From: Pseudomonas putida W15Oct28
Lineage (GTDB): Bacteria > Pseudomonadota > Gammaproteobacteria > Pseudomonadales > Pseudomonadaceae
Assembly: GCF_000708715.2 (NCBI RefSeq)
Contig: NZ_JENB01000002.1
Span: 1 to 64,000 of the forward strand
DNA length: 64,000 bases
Direction of reading: 5' to 3'
The notes below the pieces were generated by a model that was not told the DNA's origin, ran no database searches, and worked only from the letters and a program-made list of their open reading frames with translations. This document shows, piece by piece, positions 32,032-47,507 of the stretch (within the stretch, counting starts at the first letter, position 1; each line of letters opens with the position of its first letter). The position numbers and the translations under genes were made by a program.

Positions 32032-32049
32032 AGTAAGAAAAGGCTTACA
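32032..32049. promoter_or_regulatory. GacA upstream activating sequence of rsmZ
   Basis: AGTAAG-N6-CTTACA matches the TGTAAG-N6-CTTACA GacA box with one mismatch. It lies about 175 bases upstream of the predicted rsmZ start, the distance usual for rsmY and rsmZ promoters. An overlapping partial dyad CTTACAAAACAAGTAAG (32021-32037) lies beside it. Confidence 0.85.
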
Positions 32050-32079
32050 CGCAATGTTACTGAGGTGGCGCCATACATG

Positions 32080-32200
32080 TGGGGCTGCTTTGCAGCCCAA
32101 TCGCGACACAAGGCCGCTCCTACAGGGGATCGCGATTATCTGCATGATCGCGGCCCCCTGTAGGAGCGGCCTTGTGTCGCGAAAGGGGCGCACAGGGCCC
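32080..32200. repeat. Inverted repeat pair of the GGAGCGGCCTTGTGTCGCGA type
   Basis: TCGCGACACAAGGCCGCTCC (32101 on) faces GGAGCGGCCTTGTGTCGCGA (32163-32182) across a GGGGATCGCG..CGCGGCCCCC inner stem. It belongs to the same family as the copies near 146-249 and 37503-37619. Confidence 0.85.
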
Positions 32201-32237
32201 CCGGCAAACTGAAATGGAACACCCGTTTTCGCCACAC

Positions 32238-32272
32238 ACAAAAACGCCCCGAGGTCATCGGGGCGTTTTTGT
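32238..32272 (-). terminator. Rho-independent terminator of rpoS
   Basis: The stem AAAACGCCCCGA-GGTCA-TCGGGGCGTTTT lies 15-45 bases after the rpoS stop, with a T-run on the minus strand. Confidence 0.9.
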
Positions 32273-32286
32273 GTGACAGGCCTTCG

Positions 32287-33294
32287 CTACTGGAACAAAG
32301 ACTCACTGGACAAGCCGTTCTTCTCAAGGATCTCACGCAGACGCTTGAGCCCCTCTACCTGGATCTGCCGCACCCGTTCCCGGGTCAGGCCGATCTCCAG
32401 GCCAACATCCTCCAGGGTGCTGCTCTCATGCCCGCGCAGGCCAAAGCGACGCACCACCACTTCACGCTGCTTGTCGGTCAATTCGCCCAGCCACTGGTCG
32501 ATGCTCTGCGACAGGTCGTCATCCTGCAGCAGTTCGCACGGGTCGGTGGGGCGGTCGTCGGTCAAGGTGTCGAGCAGGGTCTTGTCCGAGTCCGGGCCAA
32601 GCGACACATCCACCGAAGACACGCGCTCGTTCAGGCCGAGCATGCGCTTGACCTCGGCGACCGGCTTCTCCAGCAACGTGGCGATTTCTTCCGGTGAGGG
32701 TTCGTGGTCGAGTTTCTGGGTCAGCTCGCGTGCGGCGCGCAGGTAGACGTTCAGTTCCTTGACCACGTGGATTGGCAGGCGGATGGTGCGGGTCTGGTTC
32801 ATGATCGCCCGTTCGATGGTCTGGCGAATCCACCAGGTCGCATAGGTCGAGAAACGGAAACCACGCTCCGGGTCGAACTTCTCGACCGCACGGATCAGCC
32901 CCAGGTTGCCCTCCTCGATCAGGTCGAGCAGCGACAGGCCGCGGTTCACGTAACGACGGGCAATTTTTACAACCAGGCGCAGGTTGCTTTCGATCATGCG
33001 CTTGCGGCCAGCGGGGTCGCCCTTCTGCGACAGGCGCGCAAAGTGCACTTCCTCTTCCGGCGAAAGCAGCGGCGAGAAGCCGATCTCGTTGAGATACAAC
33101 TGGGTAGCATCAAGCGCCCGGGTGTAATCGATGTACTTGTGTTGCTTGAGCGAAGAGCCCGACTTGGCCCTCGTCCGAACCGAAGATACAGCAGGTTCGT
33201 CTGACACCACATCCGTTTCCAAAACGATGCCCGTCTCCATCAGGAGGACGTCATCGTCGATGTCAAACTCCGGCACTTCTTTACTGAGAGCCAT
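32287..33294 (-). CDS. rpoS: RNA polymerase sigma factor RpoS
   Basis: RpoS directs stationary-phase and general stress transcription. The 335-residue protein shows the sigma-70 regions in order: 1.2 ([20 protein letters not shown]), 2 ([37 protein letters not shown]), 3 and 4 with a C-terminal helix-turn-helix ([20 protein letters not shown]). It lies downstream of nlpD; in P. putida the main rpoS promoter is within nlpD. rsmZ, which acts in the Gac network, is on its far side. Confidence 0.98.
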   Translation of the reverse strand: MALSKEVPEFDIDDDVLLMETGIVLETDVVSDEPAVSSVRTRAKSGSSLKQHKYIDYTRALDATQLYLNEIGFSPLLSPEEEVHFARLSQKGDPAGRKRMIESNLRLVVKIARRYVNRGLSLLDLIEEGNLGLIRAVEKFDPERGFRFSTYATWWIRQTIERAIMNQTRTIRLPIHVVKELNVYLRAARELTQKLDHEPSPEEIATLLEKPVAEVKRMLGLNERVSSVDVSLGPDSDKTLLDTLTDDRPTDPCELLQDDDLSQSIDQWLGELTDKQREVVVRRFGLRGHESSTLEDVGLEIGLTRERVRQIQVEGLKRLREILEKNGLSSESLFQ

Positions 33295-33402
33295 TGTTAT
33301 AGTCCTTTGCTGAGTTCGAACTCAGACTCGAGCGGCACCTTGATCCCTGGCAGCGCTGGAGCCTGTCCCCTCTACATCACAGGAACAGGCCGGGTACAAC
33401 AA

Positions 33403-34260
33403 TCAACGGCGTGGCAGGAACTGGAGTGGATCGACGGGTTTGCCCTGGCGGCGAATCTCAAAATGCAGCTTCACCCGATCTGTGCCCGTGGACCCCATTT
33501 CAGCAATCGACTGCCCTGCCTTGACCTGCTGCCCCTCCCGAACCAACAGCCTGCGGTTATGACCGTAGGCACTGACGTAGGTATCGCTGTGTTTGATGAT
33601 GATCAGCTCGCCGTAGCCCCTCAAACCACTCCCGGCGTAAACCACCGCACCATCAGACGCAGCAAAAACAGGCTGTCCCAAATCACCGGCGATATCAATG
33701 CCTTTATTCAAACTACCGTTTGAAGCAAATTTTCCAATCAGCACGCCGTTGGCAGGCCAGGTCCAGCCCCCTACCGCGCGCTCCGCAGCAGGCACGGTGG
33801 CAACCACCGGCGCGCTGGTGGAAGGGGCCGGCGTGGCCGGTTTGCCGGTGCTGGCAGGCGCCGTGACAGTGCTCCCCACAGGCCGCCGCGTGACCGTGGT
33901 GCGGCTCGACGAGGACGGGTTGGACACCACCGTGGTACTGCTGCTTGAGCCACTGCTGAAACGAATCGCTTGGCCTGGGCGGATGGTATAAGGCGCCGGG
34001 ATGCCGTTGCGTGCGGCCAGTTCCTTGTAGTCCCAGCCATAGCGGAAGGCGATGGAGAAGAGCGTGTCACCCGGCTTGACGACGTACTGCCCGGACGTCA
34101 CTGCCGGGCGCTTGGGCACGGTGTTGTTGCGGTCGACCACCCGCGCACTGGTGTTAGTGGTGCTCGAGCAACCCACAAGTAGCGTGCCCATGGCCAGTGC
34201 AATCACCAGAAGCTTGAAACCCGACCCATCCTTGCGCTGCCGAATGACTGTGTGACCCAC
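33403..34260 (-). CDS. nlpD: LysM/M23 lipoprotein NlpD
   Basis: NlpD is an outer-membrane lipoprotein that activates the amidase AmiC for septal peptidoglycan splitting. The GTG start at 34260 (VGHTVIRQRKDGSGFKLLVI) was chosen because AGGGGAG lies at a proper distance; an ATG 15 bases upstream is possible. Order: signal with lipobox LLVGC, LysM (YVVKPGDTLFSIAFRYGWDY), Ser/Thr/Pro-rich linker, then a degenerate M23 domain (LNKGIDIAGDLGQPVFAASD ... LHFEIRRQGKPVDP) lacking the first metal histidine, as in NlpD. Expected: no own hydrolase activity. Confidence 0.95.
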   Translation of the reverse strand: MGHTVIRQRKDGSGFKLLVIALAMGTLLVGCSSTTNTSARVVDRNNTVPKRPAVTSGQYVVKPGDTLFSIAFRYGWDYKELAARNGIPAPYTIRPGQAIRFSSGSSSSTTVVSNPSSSSRTTVTRRPVGSTVTAPASTGKPATPAPSTSAPVVATVPAAERAVGGWTWPANGVLIGKFASNGSLNKGIDIAGDLGQPVFAASDGAVVYAGSGLRGYGELIIIKHSDTYVSAYGHNRRLLVREGQQVKAGQSIAEMGSTGTDRVKLHFEIRRQGKPVDPLQFLPRR

Positions 34261-34498
34261 CCGCGCTCCCCTCATGGTGCCGAAAACGATATGAAGACAA
34301 GAAATGCAATATTGTTGCAATTATAACCAAGCCGGCCGGTATTGGCAGGCTGATGCAAAAGGCTGTAGCAAAGCCGCGCTGCGCATGGTGCGCTAGCGCT
34401 TCGCTCCGCCAGATAGACAGGGCGAAGCTGCAAGAATTCGCCGGCGGCGCAAAAATACCACGCGGCTCATACCGGCAGCGCCCAGCCCGACGCAGCGC
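34261..34498. other. Gene-free interval between pcm and nlpD
   Basis: No gene is seen. The AT-rich segment 34290-34325 (GCAATATTGTTGCAATTATAA) is a plausible promoter or regulatory site for nlpD, and several GC-rich hairpins lie toward pcm. Confidence 0.4.
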
Positions 34499-35909
<1,411 letters not shown>

Positions 35910-35922
<13 letters not shown>

Positions 35923-36968
35923 GAGCTGTCCGTCTGCCCTGCCGACACCAGATCCACGATTTCGCGCACCACTACGGTGGCGAAGCATCCGGCCGGCAGG
36001 ACGAATTCCAGTTGCAGGATATCAGGCTCGGGATAATGCCATGTCAGGCCGCCAATAGGGAGCCGCAAAATACGCCGTTCGTGATCCATGCCCGCCTGGG
36101 CCAACCACTGGCAAAGTGCCGGCTGCCGTGCGCCGACGGCATTTTCCAGCTGCGCAGTGGCGCCGCCAGCAGGCGAGTCGCCCTCGCCCCACATCGGGCC
36201 GGTCGGGTGCAGGTCGAGAATCGCCAGCCGTGGGTCGGCGCATTCCGCCTCGCCGGCCGGGAAGAAGCTACGGCTGTCGGTGAACGCCAGCAGGTCGCCG
36301 ACCTGGGCCTGCGCCCAGCTACCTTCGGCGACACGTGCCGCCAGCACCTGGTTGAACAGGTAGCTGCGCCCGGCGGAAAGCAGGCGCGAACGCACGTTGC
36401 GCTGCTCGGGCAATGCCTTGCGCGCAGCCCAGTCGAGGGCGTCATGGACGTTGCCCCCGCCGTGACCGAAGCGCTGGGTGCCGAAATAGTTGGGCACACC
36501 GTGCTGCTTGAGCTGTGCCAGGCGTGCATCCACAGCCTGGTGGTCGGCCGCCAGGGCCGTCAGGCGCAGGGTGAAGCCGTTGGCCGAATGCGCGCCACGC
36601 TGCAGCTTGCGCTGGTGACGCACCTGCTTGAGCACGCGCAGGCTGGCATCTTCAGCGCGCGACAGGTCGGGGTCGGCCTTGCCCGGCAGGTGCAGGCTGA
36701 ACCACTGACGGGTCAGGGCCTGACGGTCCTTGAGCCCGGCGTAGCTGATCGAACGCACCGGCACGCCTGCGGCGCGCGCCAGGCGGCGGGCGGCCTCTTC
36801 GGTGTTCAGGTCACGCTTTTCGACCCACAGCCACAGGTGCTCGCCCTGGCCGGACAGCGGAATGTCCAGCACTTCGTCGACCTGGAAGTCTTCAGCCACC
36901 GCCTTTAGGACGGCGGTGCCCAAGGGTTCGCCCGATGCGCACGGGCCCAGCAGATCCAGTTCGGTCAT
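35910..36968 (-). CDS. truD: tRNA pseudouridine synthase TruD
   Basis: TruD makes pseudouridine 13 in tRNA-Glu. The 352-residue protein has the catalytic-aspartate motif [20 protein letters not shown] and the [20 protein letters not shown] motif in the TRUD domain. Its ATG overlaps the ispF stop by 4 bases and its end overlaps surE by 13, so ispF-truD-surE-pcm form a tight operon. Confidence 0.97.
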
Positions 36969-37438
36969 GCTGGCAGCAGCAGGGCGACCGAATGCACGGC
37001 AATCCCCTCCTCACGGCCGGTGAAGCCCAGCTTTTCAGTGGTGGTGGCCTTGACGTTGACCTGGTCGAGCTCGACCTGCAGGTCTTCGGCGATCAGCTGG
37101 CGCATGGCCTCGATGTGCGGGGCCATCTTCGGCGCCTGGGCGACGATGGTGGCGTCGACATTGCCGACCTTCCAGCCCTTGGCCTTGACGATGCCGACCA
37201 CATGGCGCAGCAGCACGCGGCTGTCGGCACCCTTGAACTGTGGGTCGGTGTCGGGGAAGTGCTTGCCGATGTCGCCCAGCGCCGCAGCGCCCAGCAAGGC
37301 ATCGCTCAGGGCGTGCAGCAGCACGTCGCCGTCGGAGTGGGCCAGCAGGCCGTATTTGTGGGGGATACGCACCCCGCCCAGGGTAATGAAATCACCGTCG
37401 CAGAAACGGTGCACATCGTAGCCATGGCCAATACGCAT
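36965..37438 (-). CDS. ispF: 2-C-methyl-D-erythritol 2,4-cyclodiphosphate synthase
   Basis: IspF makes the cyclic diphosphate in the MEP isoprenoid pathway. The 157-residue trimeric-family protein opens [16 protein letters not shown] with zinc ligands D8 and H10, and has [20 protein letters not shown] and [21 protein letters not shown] terminator-like hairpin sits directly before its ATG with only three bases between the T-run and the start, so the usual ribosome site is in the hairpin. It is the first gene of ispF-truD-surE-pcm. Confidence 0.97.
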   Translation of the reverse strand: MRIGHGYDVHRFCDGDFITLGGVRIPHKYGLLAHSDGDVLLHALSDALLGAAALGDIGKHFPDTDPQFKGADSRVLLRHVVGIVKAKGWKVGNVDATIVAQAPKMAPHIEAMRQLIAEDLQVELDQVNVKATTTEKLGFTGREEGIAVHSVALLLPA

Positions 37439-37441
37439 AGA

Positions 37442-37467
37442 AAAACGCCCTGAATGAGTCAGGGCGT
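37442..37467 (-). terminator. Terminator-like hairpin immediately upstream of ispF
   Basis: On the minus strand the stem CGCCCTGA-CTCAT-TCAGGGCG is followed by TTTTTC and then the ispF ATG. It looks like an intrinsic terminator and may end fghA transcripts, but its 3' arm also holds the only purine-rich sequence (CAGGGCG) near the ispF start. Confidence 0.75.
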
Positions 37468-37502
37468 GATTCTACCTGCTTTAGCCGTTATTGGGGCCGC
37501 CA

Positions 37503-37619
37503 TGTAGGAGCGGCCTTGCGTCGCGATCGGGCTGCAAAGCAGCCCCGGCGATACCCGCGTCAACGCCAACATCACGGGCCGCTCTGCGGCCCGATCGCGA
37601 CACAAGGCCGCCCCTACAG
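37503..37619. repeat. Inverted repeat pair of the GGAGCGGCCTTGTGTCGCGA type
   Basis: TGTAGGAGCGGCCTTGCGTC (37503 on) faces GATCGCGACACAAGGCCGCC near 37593-37612. It lies between ispF and fghA. Confidence 0.85.
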
Positions 37620-37626
37620 TCATGCG

Positions 37627-38481
37627 TTAACCCCGACCCAGTGCCACCGCATGATGGCGCAGGTGCTCCTCGATGAAGCTGGCAATGAAGTAGTAGCTAT
37701 GGTCATAGCCCGGCTGCAGACGCAGGGTCATTTCATGGCCCCCTTTGCGTGCCGCCTGCTCCAGCGCTTCAGGCTTGAGCTGCTTCTCGAGGAAGTCGTC
37801 ACGGTCACCCTGGTCAACAAGCAATGGCGGGCATTCGCCAGCAGGCGTTTCCGCCAGCAGTACGCTGGCATCCCACTCGCGCCAGCGCGCTCGGTCTTCA
37901 CCCAGGTAGCGGCTGAAGGCCTTCTCGCCCCACGGGCAATCCATCGGGTTGCTGATCGGCGAGAACGCCGACACCGAGCGGTAGCGACCCGGGTTGCGCA
38001 AGGCGCACACCAGCGCGCCATGCCCGCCCATGGAGTGGCCGCTGATACTGCGCTCGCCCGACGCCGGGAAGTGCGCCTCGATCAGTGCCGGCAACTCCTC
38101 CACCACATAGTCGTGCATGCGGTAATGCTGGGCCCAGGGTTGCTGGGTGGCGTTGAGGTAAAAGCCGGCCCCCAGGCCGAAGTCCCAGGCGCCGTCCGGG
38201 TCGCCCGGCACCTGCTCGCCACGCGGGCTGGTGTCCGGGGCCACGATGATCAGCCCAAGCTCTGCGGCCATGCGCTGGGCGCCGGCCTTCTGCATGAAGT
38301 TCTCGTCGGTGCAGGTGAGGCCGCTAAGCCAGTAAAGCACCGGCAGCTTCTCGCCCTGCTCGGCCTGCGGTGGCAGGTACACGGCAAACACCATGTCGCA
38401 GCCCAGCACCTTGGAGTGATGCCGGTAACGCTTGTGCCAGCCGCCGAAGCTCTTCTGGCAGGAGATGTTATCCAGGCTCAT
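37627..38481 (-). CDS. fghA: S-formylglutathione hydrolase
   Basis: FghA hydrolyses S-formylglutathione to formate and glutathione, the second step of formaldehyde detoxification. The 284-residue alpha/beta hydrolase has the nucleophile elbow [13 protein letters not shown] and opens [20 protein letters not shown]. Its start lies 8 bases after the frmA stop, so both are co-transcribed. Confidence 0.96.
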   Translation of the reverse strand: MSLDNISCQKSFGGWHKRYRHHSKVLGCDMVFAVYLPPQAEQGEKLPVLYWLSGLTCTDENFMQKAGAQRMAAELGLIIVAPDTSPRGEQVPGDPDGAWDFGLGAGFYLNATQQPWAQHYRMHDYVVEELPALIEAHFPASGERSISGHSMGGHGALVCALRNPGRYRSVSAFSPISNPMDCPWGEKAFSRYLGEDRARWREWDASVLLAETPAGECPPLLVDQGDRDDFLEKQLKPEALEQAARKGGHEMTLRLQPGYDHSYYFIASFIEEHLRHHAVALGRG

Positions 38482-38489
38482 GGCGTACC

Positions 38490-39686
<1,197 letters not shown>

Positions 39687-39709
39687 TTATTGCCATACAG
39701 GGATAATCC

Positions 39710-40606
39710 ATGAGCAGCCGCTGGGAGGGCATCGACGAATTCGTCGCCGTGGCCGAATCGGGCCAGTTCACGGCAGCAGCCGAACGCCTGGGGGTTTCCT
39801 CGTCACATATCAGCCGCCAGATCGCCCGGCTGGAGGAACGCCTGCAGACGCGCCTGCTGTACCGCAGCACCCGCCGGGTCACCCTGAGCGAGGCTGGGCA
39901 GACGTTTTTGCAACACTGCCAGCGCCTGCAGGATGGCCGCGAGGAAGCCCTGCGCGCCATGGGCGACCTGGCCAGCGAACCCAAGGGGTTGCTGCGCATG
40001 ACCTGCGCGGTCGCCTACGGCGAGCGCTTCATCGTGCCGCTGGTGACACGGTTCATGGCGCTCTACCCGCAGTTACGGGTGGATGTGGAGCTGAGCAACC
40101 ACACCCTCGACCTGCTGCATGAAGGCATGGACCTGGCCATCCGCCTGGGCCGACTGGCCGACTCCCGGCTGGTGGCCACTCGCCTGGCGCCGCGACGCAT
40201 GTACCTGTGCGCGTCGCCTGCCTACCTGGAACGTTATGGCCGGCCGCACAGCCTGTCGGAACTGGCGCGGCACAATTGCCTGGTGGGCAGTTCCGACTTG
40301 TGGGCGCTGCAACAGGACGGCCGCGAGATCAGCCAGCGGATACAGGGCAACTGGCGCTGCAACAGTGGCCAGGCCGTGCTGGACGCGGCACTGCAAGGGA
40401 TAGGGTTGTGCCAGTTGCCGGATTATTACGTGCTGGAGCACCTGAACAGTGGTGCGCTGGTGTCACTGCTGGAGGCGCACCAGCCGCCGAATACGGCCGT
40501 GTGGGCGCTGTATCCGCAGCAGCGGCACCTGTCGCCGAAGGTGCGCCGGCTGGTGGATTACCTGAAGGCAGGGTTGGCGGGGTTGCCGGAATATCGTTTG
40601 GGCTGA
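39710..40606 (+). CDS. LysR-family regulator, divergent from frmA-fghA
   Basis: The 298-residue protein has a LysR helix-turn-helix (GIDEFVAVAESGQFTAAAER, then GVSSSHISRQIARLEERLQT) and an effector-binding domain. In P. aeruginosa the LysR gene at the same place (GfnR) activates adhC-fghA in response to formaldehyde, so this is its likely counterpart. The 107-base gap to frmA should hold the operator. The gene name is not asserted because the match is by position. Confidence 0.9.
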   Translation: MSSRWEGIDEFVAVAESGQFTAAAERLGVSSSHISRQIARLEERLQTRLLYRSTRRVTLSEAGQTFLQHCQRLQDGREEALRAMGDLASEPKGLLRMTCAVAYGERFIVPLVTRFMALYPQLRVDVELSNHTLDLLHEGMDLAIRLGRLADSRLVATRLAPRRMYLCASPAYLERYGRPHSLSELARHNCLVGSSDLWALQQDGREISQRIQGNWRCNSGQAVLDAALQGIGLCQLPDYYVLEHLNSGALVSLLEAHQPPNTAVWALYPQQRHLSPKVRRLVDYLKAGLAGLPEYRLG

Positions 40607-40625
40607 AGGAAAGCGCTGCATGAAC

Positions 40626-40728
40626 TGGCCTCTTCGCGGGCTTGCCCGCTCCCACAGGGCCCGCAAATCGGTTCAGATTTGCGCTTTACCTGTGGGAGCG
40701 GGCAAGCCCGCGAAGAGGCCGGTGCAGG
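40626..40728. repeat. REP-type inverted pair
   Basis: GGCCTCTTCGCGGGCTTGCC (from 40627) faces GAGCGGGCAAGCCCGCGAAG (from 40696). It lies between the convergent LysR gene and ispD. Confidence 0.88.
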
Positions 40729-40737
40729 ATTAAACCT

Positions 40738-41445
40738 TCAACGGCGCCCTGCCCAGCGCTGGCGCAACCATTCCAGGTCTTCGGGGCGGGTGACCTTGAT
40801 GTTGTCACTGCGCCCTTCAACCAGCCGCGGCGCCTGGCCGGACCATTCGATGGCAGAGGCCTCATCGGTCACCACCACATCCGACACCAGGCACTCGGCC
40901 AGCGCCCGGTGCAACGCCCCAAGGCGGAACATCTGCGGCGTGTACGCCTGCCAGATAGTGCTGCGGTCCACGGTAGCGCTCACCCGGCCATCGCTGTTGG
41001 CACGCTTGAGGGTGTCGCGCGCCGGCACGGCGAGCAGACCACCCACCGGGTCGTTTGCCAGCTCCGACAACAACTTGTCCAGGTCGCTGCGTGCGAGGTT
41101 CGGCCGCGCAGCATCGTGCACCAGCACCCAGTCGCTGTCCGAGGCGCCCTGGGCATGCAGCAACAGCAACGCATTAAGCACCGAGTCGGCGCGTTCACGC
41201 CCGCCCGCTGCGCGCTGGATGCGCGAGTCGCTGGCGCAACGCAGGGCCGGCCAGTACGGGTCATCTTCAGCAATGCTGACCACCACGCCGTTAAGCGCCG
41301 GATGGCCAAGAAAACAGTCGAGGCTGTGCTCGAGAAGGGTCTGCCCGGCCAGCTCCAGGTATTGCTTGGGGCGGTCGGCAGCCATGCGGGCACCAACGCC
41401 CGCAGCAGGAATCACGGCCCAGAAGGCCGGCAAGGTATCGATCAT
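40738..41445 (-). CDS. ispD: 2-C-methyl-D-erythritol 4-phosphate cytidylyltransferase
   Basis: IspD joins MEP to CTP in the isoprenoid pathway. The 235-residue protein has the nucleotide-binding N-terminus AVIPAAGVGARMAADRPKQY, the VLVHDAARPNL motif and DEASAIEWSG. Its start overlaps the ftsB stop by 4 bases. In many bacteria ispD and ispF are adjacent; here the formaldehyde genes separate them. Confidence 0.97.
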   Translation of the reverse strand: MIDTLPAFWAVIPAAGVGARMAADRPKQYLELAGQTLLEHSLDCFLGHPALNGVVVSIAEDDPYWPALRCASDSRIQRAAGGRERADSVLNALLLLHAQGASDSDWVLVHDAARPNLARSDLDKLLSELANDPVGGLLAVPARDTLKRANSDGRVSATVDRSTIWQAYTPQMFRLGALHRALAECLVSDVVVTDEASAIEWSGQAPRLVEGRSDNIKVTRPEDLEWLRQRWAGRR

Positions 41446-41723
41446 TTCTGTGGCAACTGGAAGAGGGTTTCGCCCTCTTTGACCATTCCCAATTCGTGGC
41501 GAGCCCGTTCTTCAACGGTCTCCATGCCTTTTTTCAGCTCCAGCACCTCGGCATCGAGCACACGGTTACGCTCGAGCAGGCGCTCGTTCTCCGCATGCTG
41601 CTCGGCAATCTGCTGCTTCAGCTCGGTCACTTGCGCCAGGCTGCCATTACCCACCCACAGGCGGTACTGCAGGCCACCCAGCAGCAGGAGCAGGACGAGG
41701 AACAACCAATAAGGACTGCGCAT
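41442..41723 (-). CDS. ftsB: Cell division protein FtsB
   Basis: FtsB is a bitopic divisome protein that joins FtsQ and FtsL. The 93-residue protein has one membrane helix at residues 4-22 (PYWLFLVLLLLLGGLQYRLW) and a periplasmic coiled coil (LKQQIAEQHAENERLLERNR). It ends with the conserved short C-terminal region (RARHELGMVKEGETLFQL). It lies downstream of eno and is coupled to ispD. Confidence 0.95.
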   Translation of the reverse strand: MRSPYWLFLVLLLLLGGLQYRLWVGNGSLAQVTELKQQIAEQHAENERLLERNRVLDAEVLELKKGMETVEERARHELGMVKEGETLFQLPQK

Positions 41724-41782
41724 CTAGGTATCCAGGTTAAAAAGACCGCCGCACACTATGCATTTCGGGGTCTCAAATAGCA

Positions 41783-41810
41783 CGAAGCCTGGCCGAGGCC
41801 AGGCTTCGTA
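41783..41810 (-). terminator. Hairpin downstream of eno
   Basis: A perfect stem CGAAGCCTGGCC/GGCCAGGCTTCG (41783-41809) lies about 80 bases past the eno stop and before ftsB. There is no long T-run, so it may only partly separate eno from ftsB-ispD. Confidence 0.5.
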
Positions 41811-41891
41811 GACAGAAACCCGTTGGAACGCAGTAAAGTTCAGTACGAACGTTCCTACAGCTCCGGCTGCTGTCTTTTTACCATCTCTTGC

Positions 41892-43214
<1,323 letters not shown>

Positions 43215-43279
43215 CTAGCTTAAGAAATTCTTGCCGTTCACCTGGCGGACTTTGCAGTGGGCAGGCCGGGTGAAGGGAG

Positions 43280-43301
43280 CCCCTGACCGATTGGTCAGGG
43301 G
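43280..43301 (-). terminator. Hairpin between kdsA and eno
   Basis: CCCCTGACCGATTGGTCAGG forms an almost perfect stem 35-56 bases after the kdsA stop. There is no T-run, so it may act as an RNA-processing or weak termination site. Confidence 0.4.
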
Positions 43302-43335
43302 TGGATCGGGCGGTACTTTACCCGAGAAATGAGCT

Positions 43336-46082
<2,747 letters not shown>

Positions 46083-47366
46083 TCATCTCAAACCTTGCGC
46101 GCTCGTCGGTAACTGCCAATGCAGCTGGCAATCCGCCCGCACCAGCCCAGACAGGTTGGCCACCGCCACCAACTGTTCGCCCTGATACAGCAACGGAAGG
46201 CGCGGACGCAGGAAATACGGCACCCGCTGCTCATTGAGCAAGCGTTTGAGGTCGCGACGGCCGCGGCCGGGGACCTCCAGCATTTCGCCGCCCTGGCGGT
46301 AGGCAATGCGCAGGCCAGCCATTGGCACGGCGACATCAAGACGCACCCTGCCATTACCTGGCAGAACCAGAGGCAACGCTGAATTCGGCCAAGCCAGTTC
46401 TCCGACAGGCTGCTGCAGCCAGTCGCCGCTCAGCCACCAGATGCGGCCATCGCTGCGCAGCAGCTGCCCATCGGCAAGCTGCCAGACCGGCTGGGCATCG
46501 GCGGCAGCATCGCGCAGGTCTGCCCAGCCCGCCCAATGCCGCGTGTCGGGCAAACGGGTGCGCCGGCTCAGCCAATATTGCAAGGCATTGCGCTGACGGG
46601 CCGGCGACAGCGCCATGAGCGTGGCCAGGTCAAGGGAGTCCAGGCCCGACCAGGCGACGGGTGCCCCCTCCTGCGCAAGCGCCAGGTCGCCCTGGGCCAG
46701 TTCATCCAGCAGCCCCAGGGCTTCACCCAGGTGCTCTGCAGCGCGTGCGAGGTTCTGGCTGGCCTGTGGCCAACGTTGCTGCAAGTGCGGGAACACTTCG
46801 CCGCGCAGGTAGTTGCGGGCAAATTGTGTGTCGGCGTTCGACGGGTCCTCAATCCAGGCAAGCCCATTCGCCCGGGCATAGTCCTGCAGTTGCTGGCGCG
46901 AACAAGCCAGCAACGGCCTGACCAGCCTGCCCTGCCCTAGCGCCCGCTGCCCCGGCATACCCGCCAGGCCACGCAGGCCGGCGCCGCGCAACAGGCGAAA
47001 GAGCAGGGTTTCGGCCTGGTCGTCGCGGTGCTGCCCGGTGAACAGGATGTCGCCTGGGCCCAGGGTTTTCTTGAAAGCAGCATAGCGGGCGTCGCGGGCG
47101 GCCTGTTCGAGGCTGGCGCCGGGAGTAACCTGGACGTGGATGACCTGAAGTTCGATGCCAAGGTTGTCGCAGATGGCTTGGCAATGGGCAGGCCAGGCGT
47201 CGGCGGCGGCTTGCAGGCCGTGGTGGATATGGATGGCGCGCAGCGGGGGGGAAGCGTGGTTGCGGGCGTGGTCGGCCAGCAGGTGCAGCAGGACGGTGGA
47301 GTCGAGGCCGCCGGAGAAGGCGATGTACCAGGTAGGGGCGTTGAGCCAAGGTGTGAGGTTGATCAT
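46083..47366 (-). CDS. tilS: tRNA(Ile)-lysidine synthase TilS
   Basis: TilS attaches lysine to C34 of tRNA-Ile(CAU), switching its reading from AUG to AUA. The start MINLTPWLNAPTWYIAFSGG gives 427 residues. The PP-loop is FSGGLDSTVLLHLL; further motifs are GHRDDQAET-type (here GQHRDDQAETLLFRLLRGAG) and the TilS C-terminal substrate-binding domain. The frame extends upstream into a REP arm, which is not family-like and was left out. Confidence 0.96.
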   Translation of the reverse strand: MINLTPWLNAPTWYIAFSGGLDSTVLLHLLADHARNHASPPLRAIHIHHGLQAAADAWPAHCQAICDNLGIELQVIHVQVTPGASLEQAARDARYAAFKKTLGPGDILFTGQHRDDQAETLLFRLLRGAGLRGLAGMPGQRALGQGRLVRPLLACSRQQLQDYARANGLAWIEDPSNADTQFARNYLRGEVFPHLQQRWPQASQNLARAAEHLGEALGLLDELAQGDLALAQEGAPVAWSGLDSLDLATLMALSPARQRNALQYWLSRRTRLPDTRHWAGWADLRDAAADAQPVWQLADGQLLRSDGRIWWLSGDWLQQPVGELAWPNSALPLVLPGNGRVRLDVAVPMAGLRIAYRQGGEMLEVPGRGRRDLKRLLNEQRVPYFLRPRLPLLYQGEQLVAVANLSGLVRADCQLHWQLPTSAQGLR

Positions 47367-47392
47367 CGAACCAGCACTCAATTCAAGAATGC

Positions 47393-47476
47393 ATTCGCGG
47401 GCATGCCCGCTCCCACATGCACAGCGCAAGCCTCGAGGACAGCGCAGTGCCTGTGGGAGCGGGCATGCCCGCGAAC
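47393..47476. repeat. REP-type inverted pair
   Basis: ATTCGCGGGCATGCCCGCTC (from 47393) faces CTGTGGGAGCGGGCATGCCC (from 47450). It lies between accA and tilS. Confidence 0.85.
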
Positions 47477-47507
47477 ACCGGCGAAGCCGGTGCCATTCAC
47501 TGCACGA

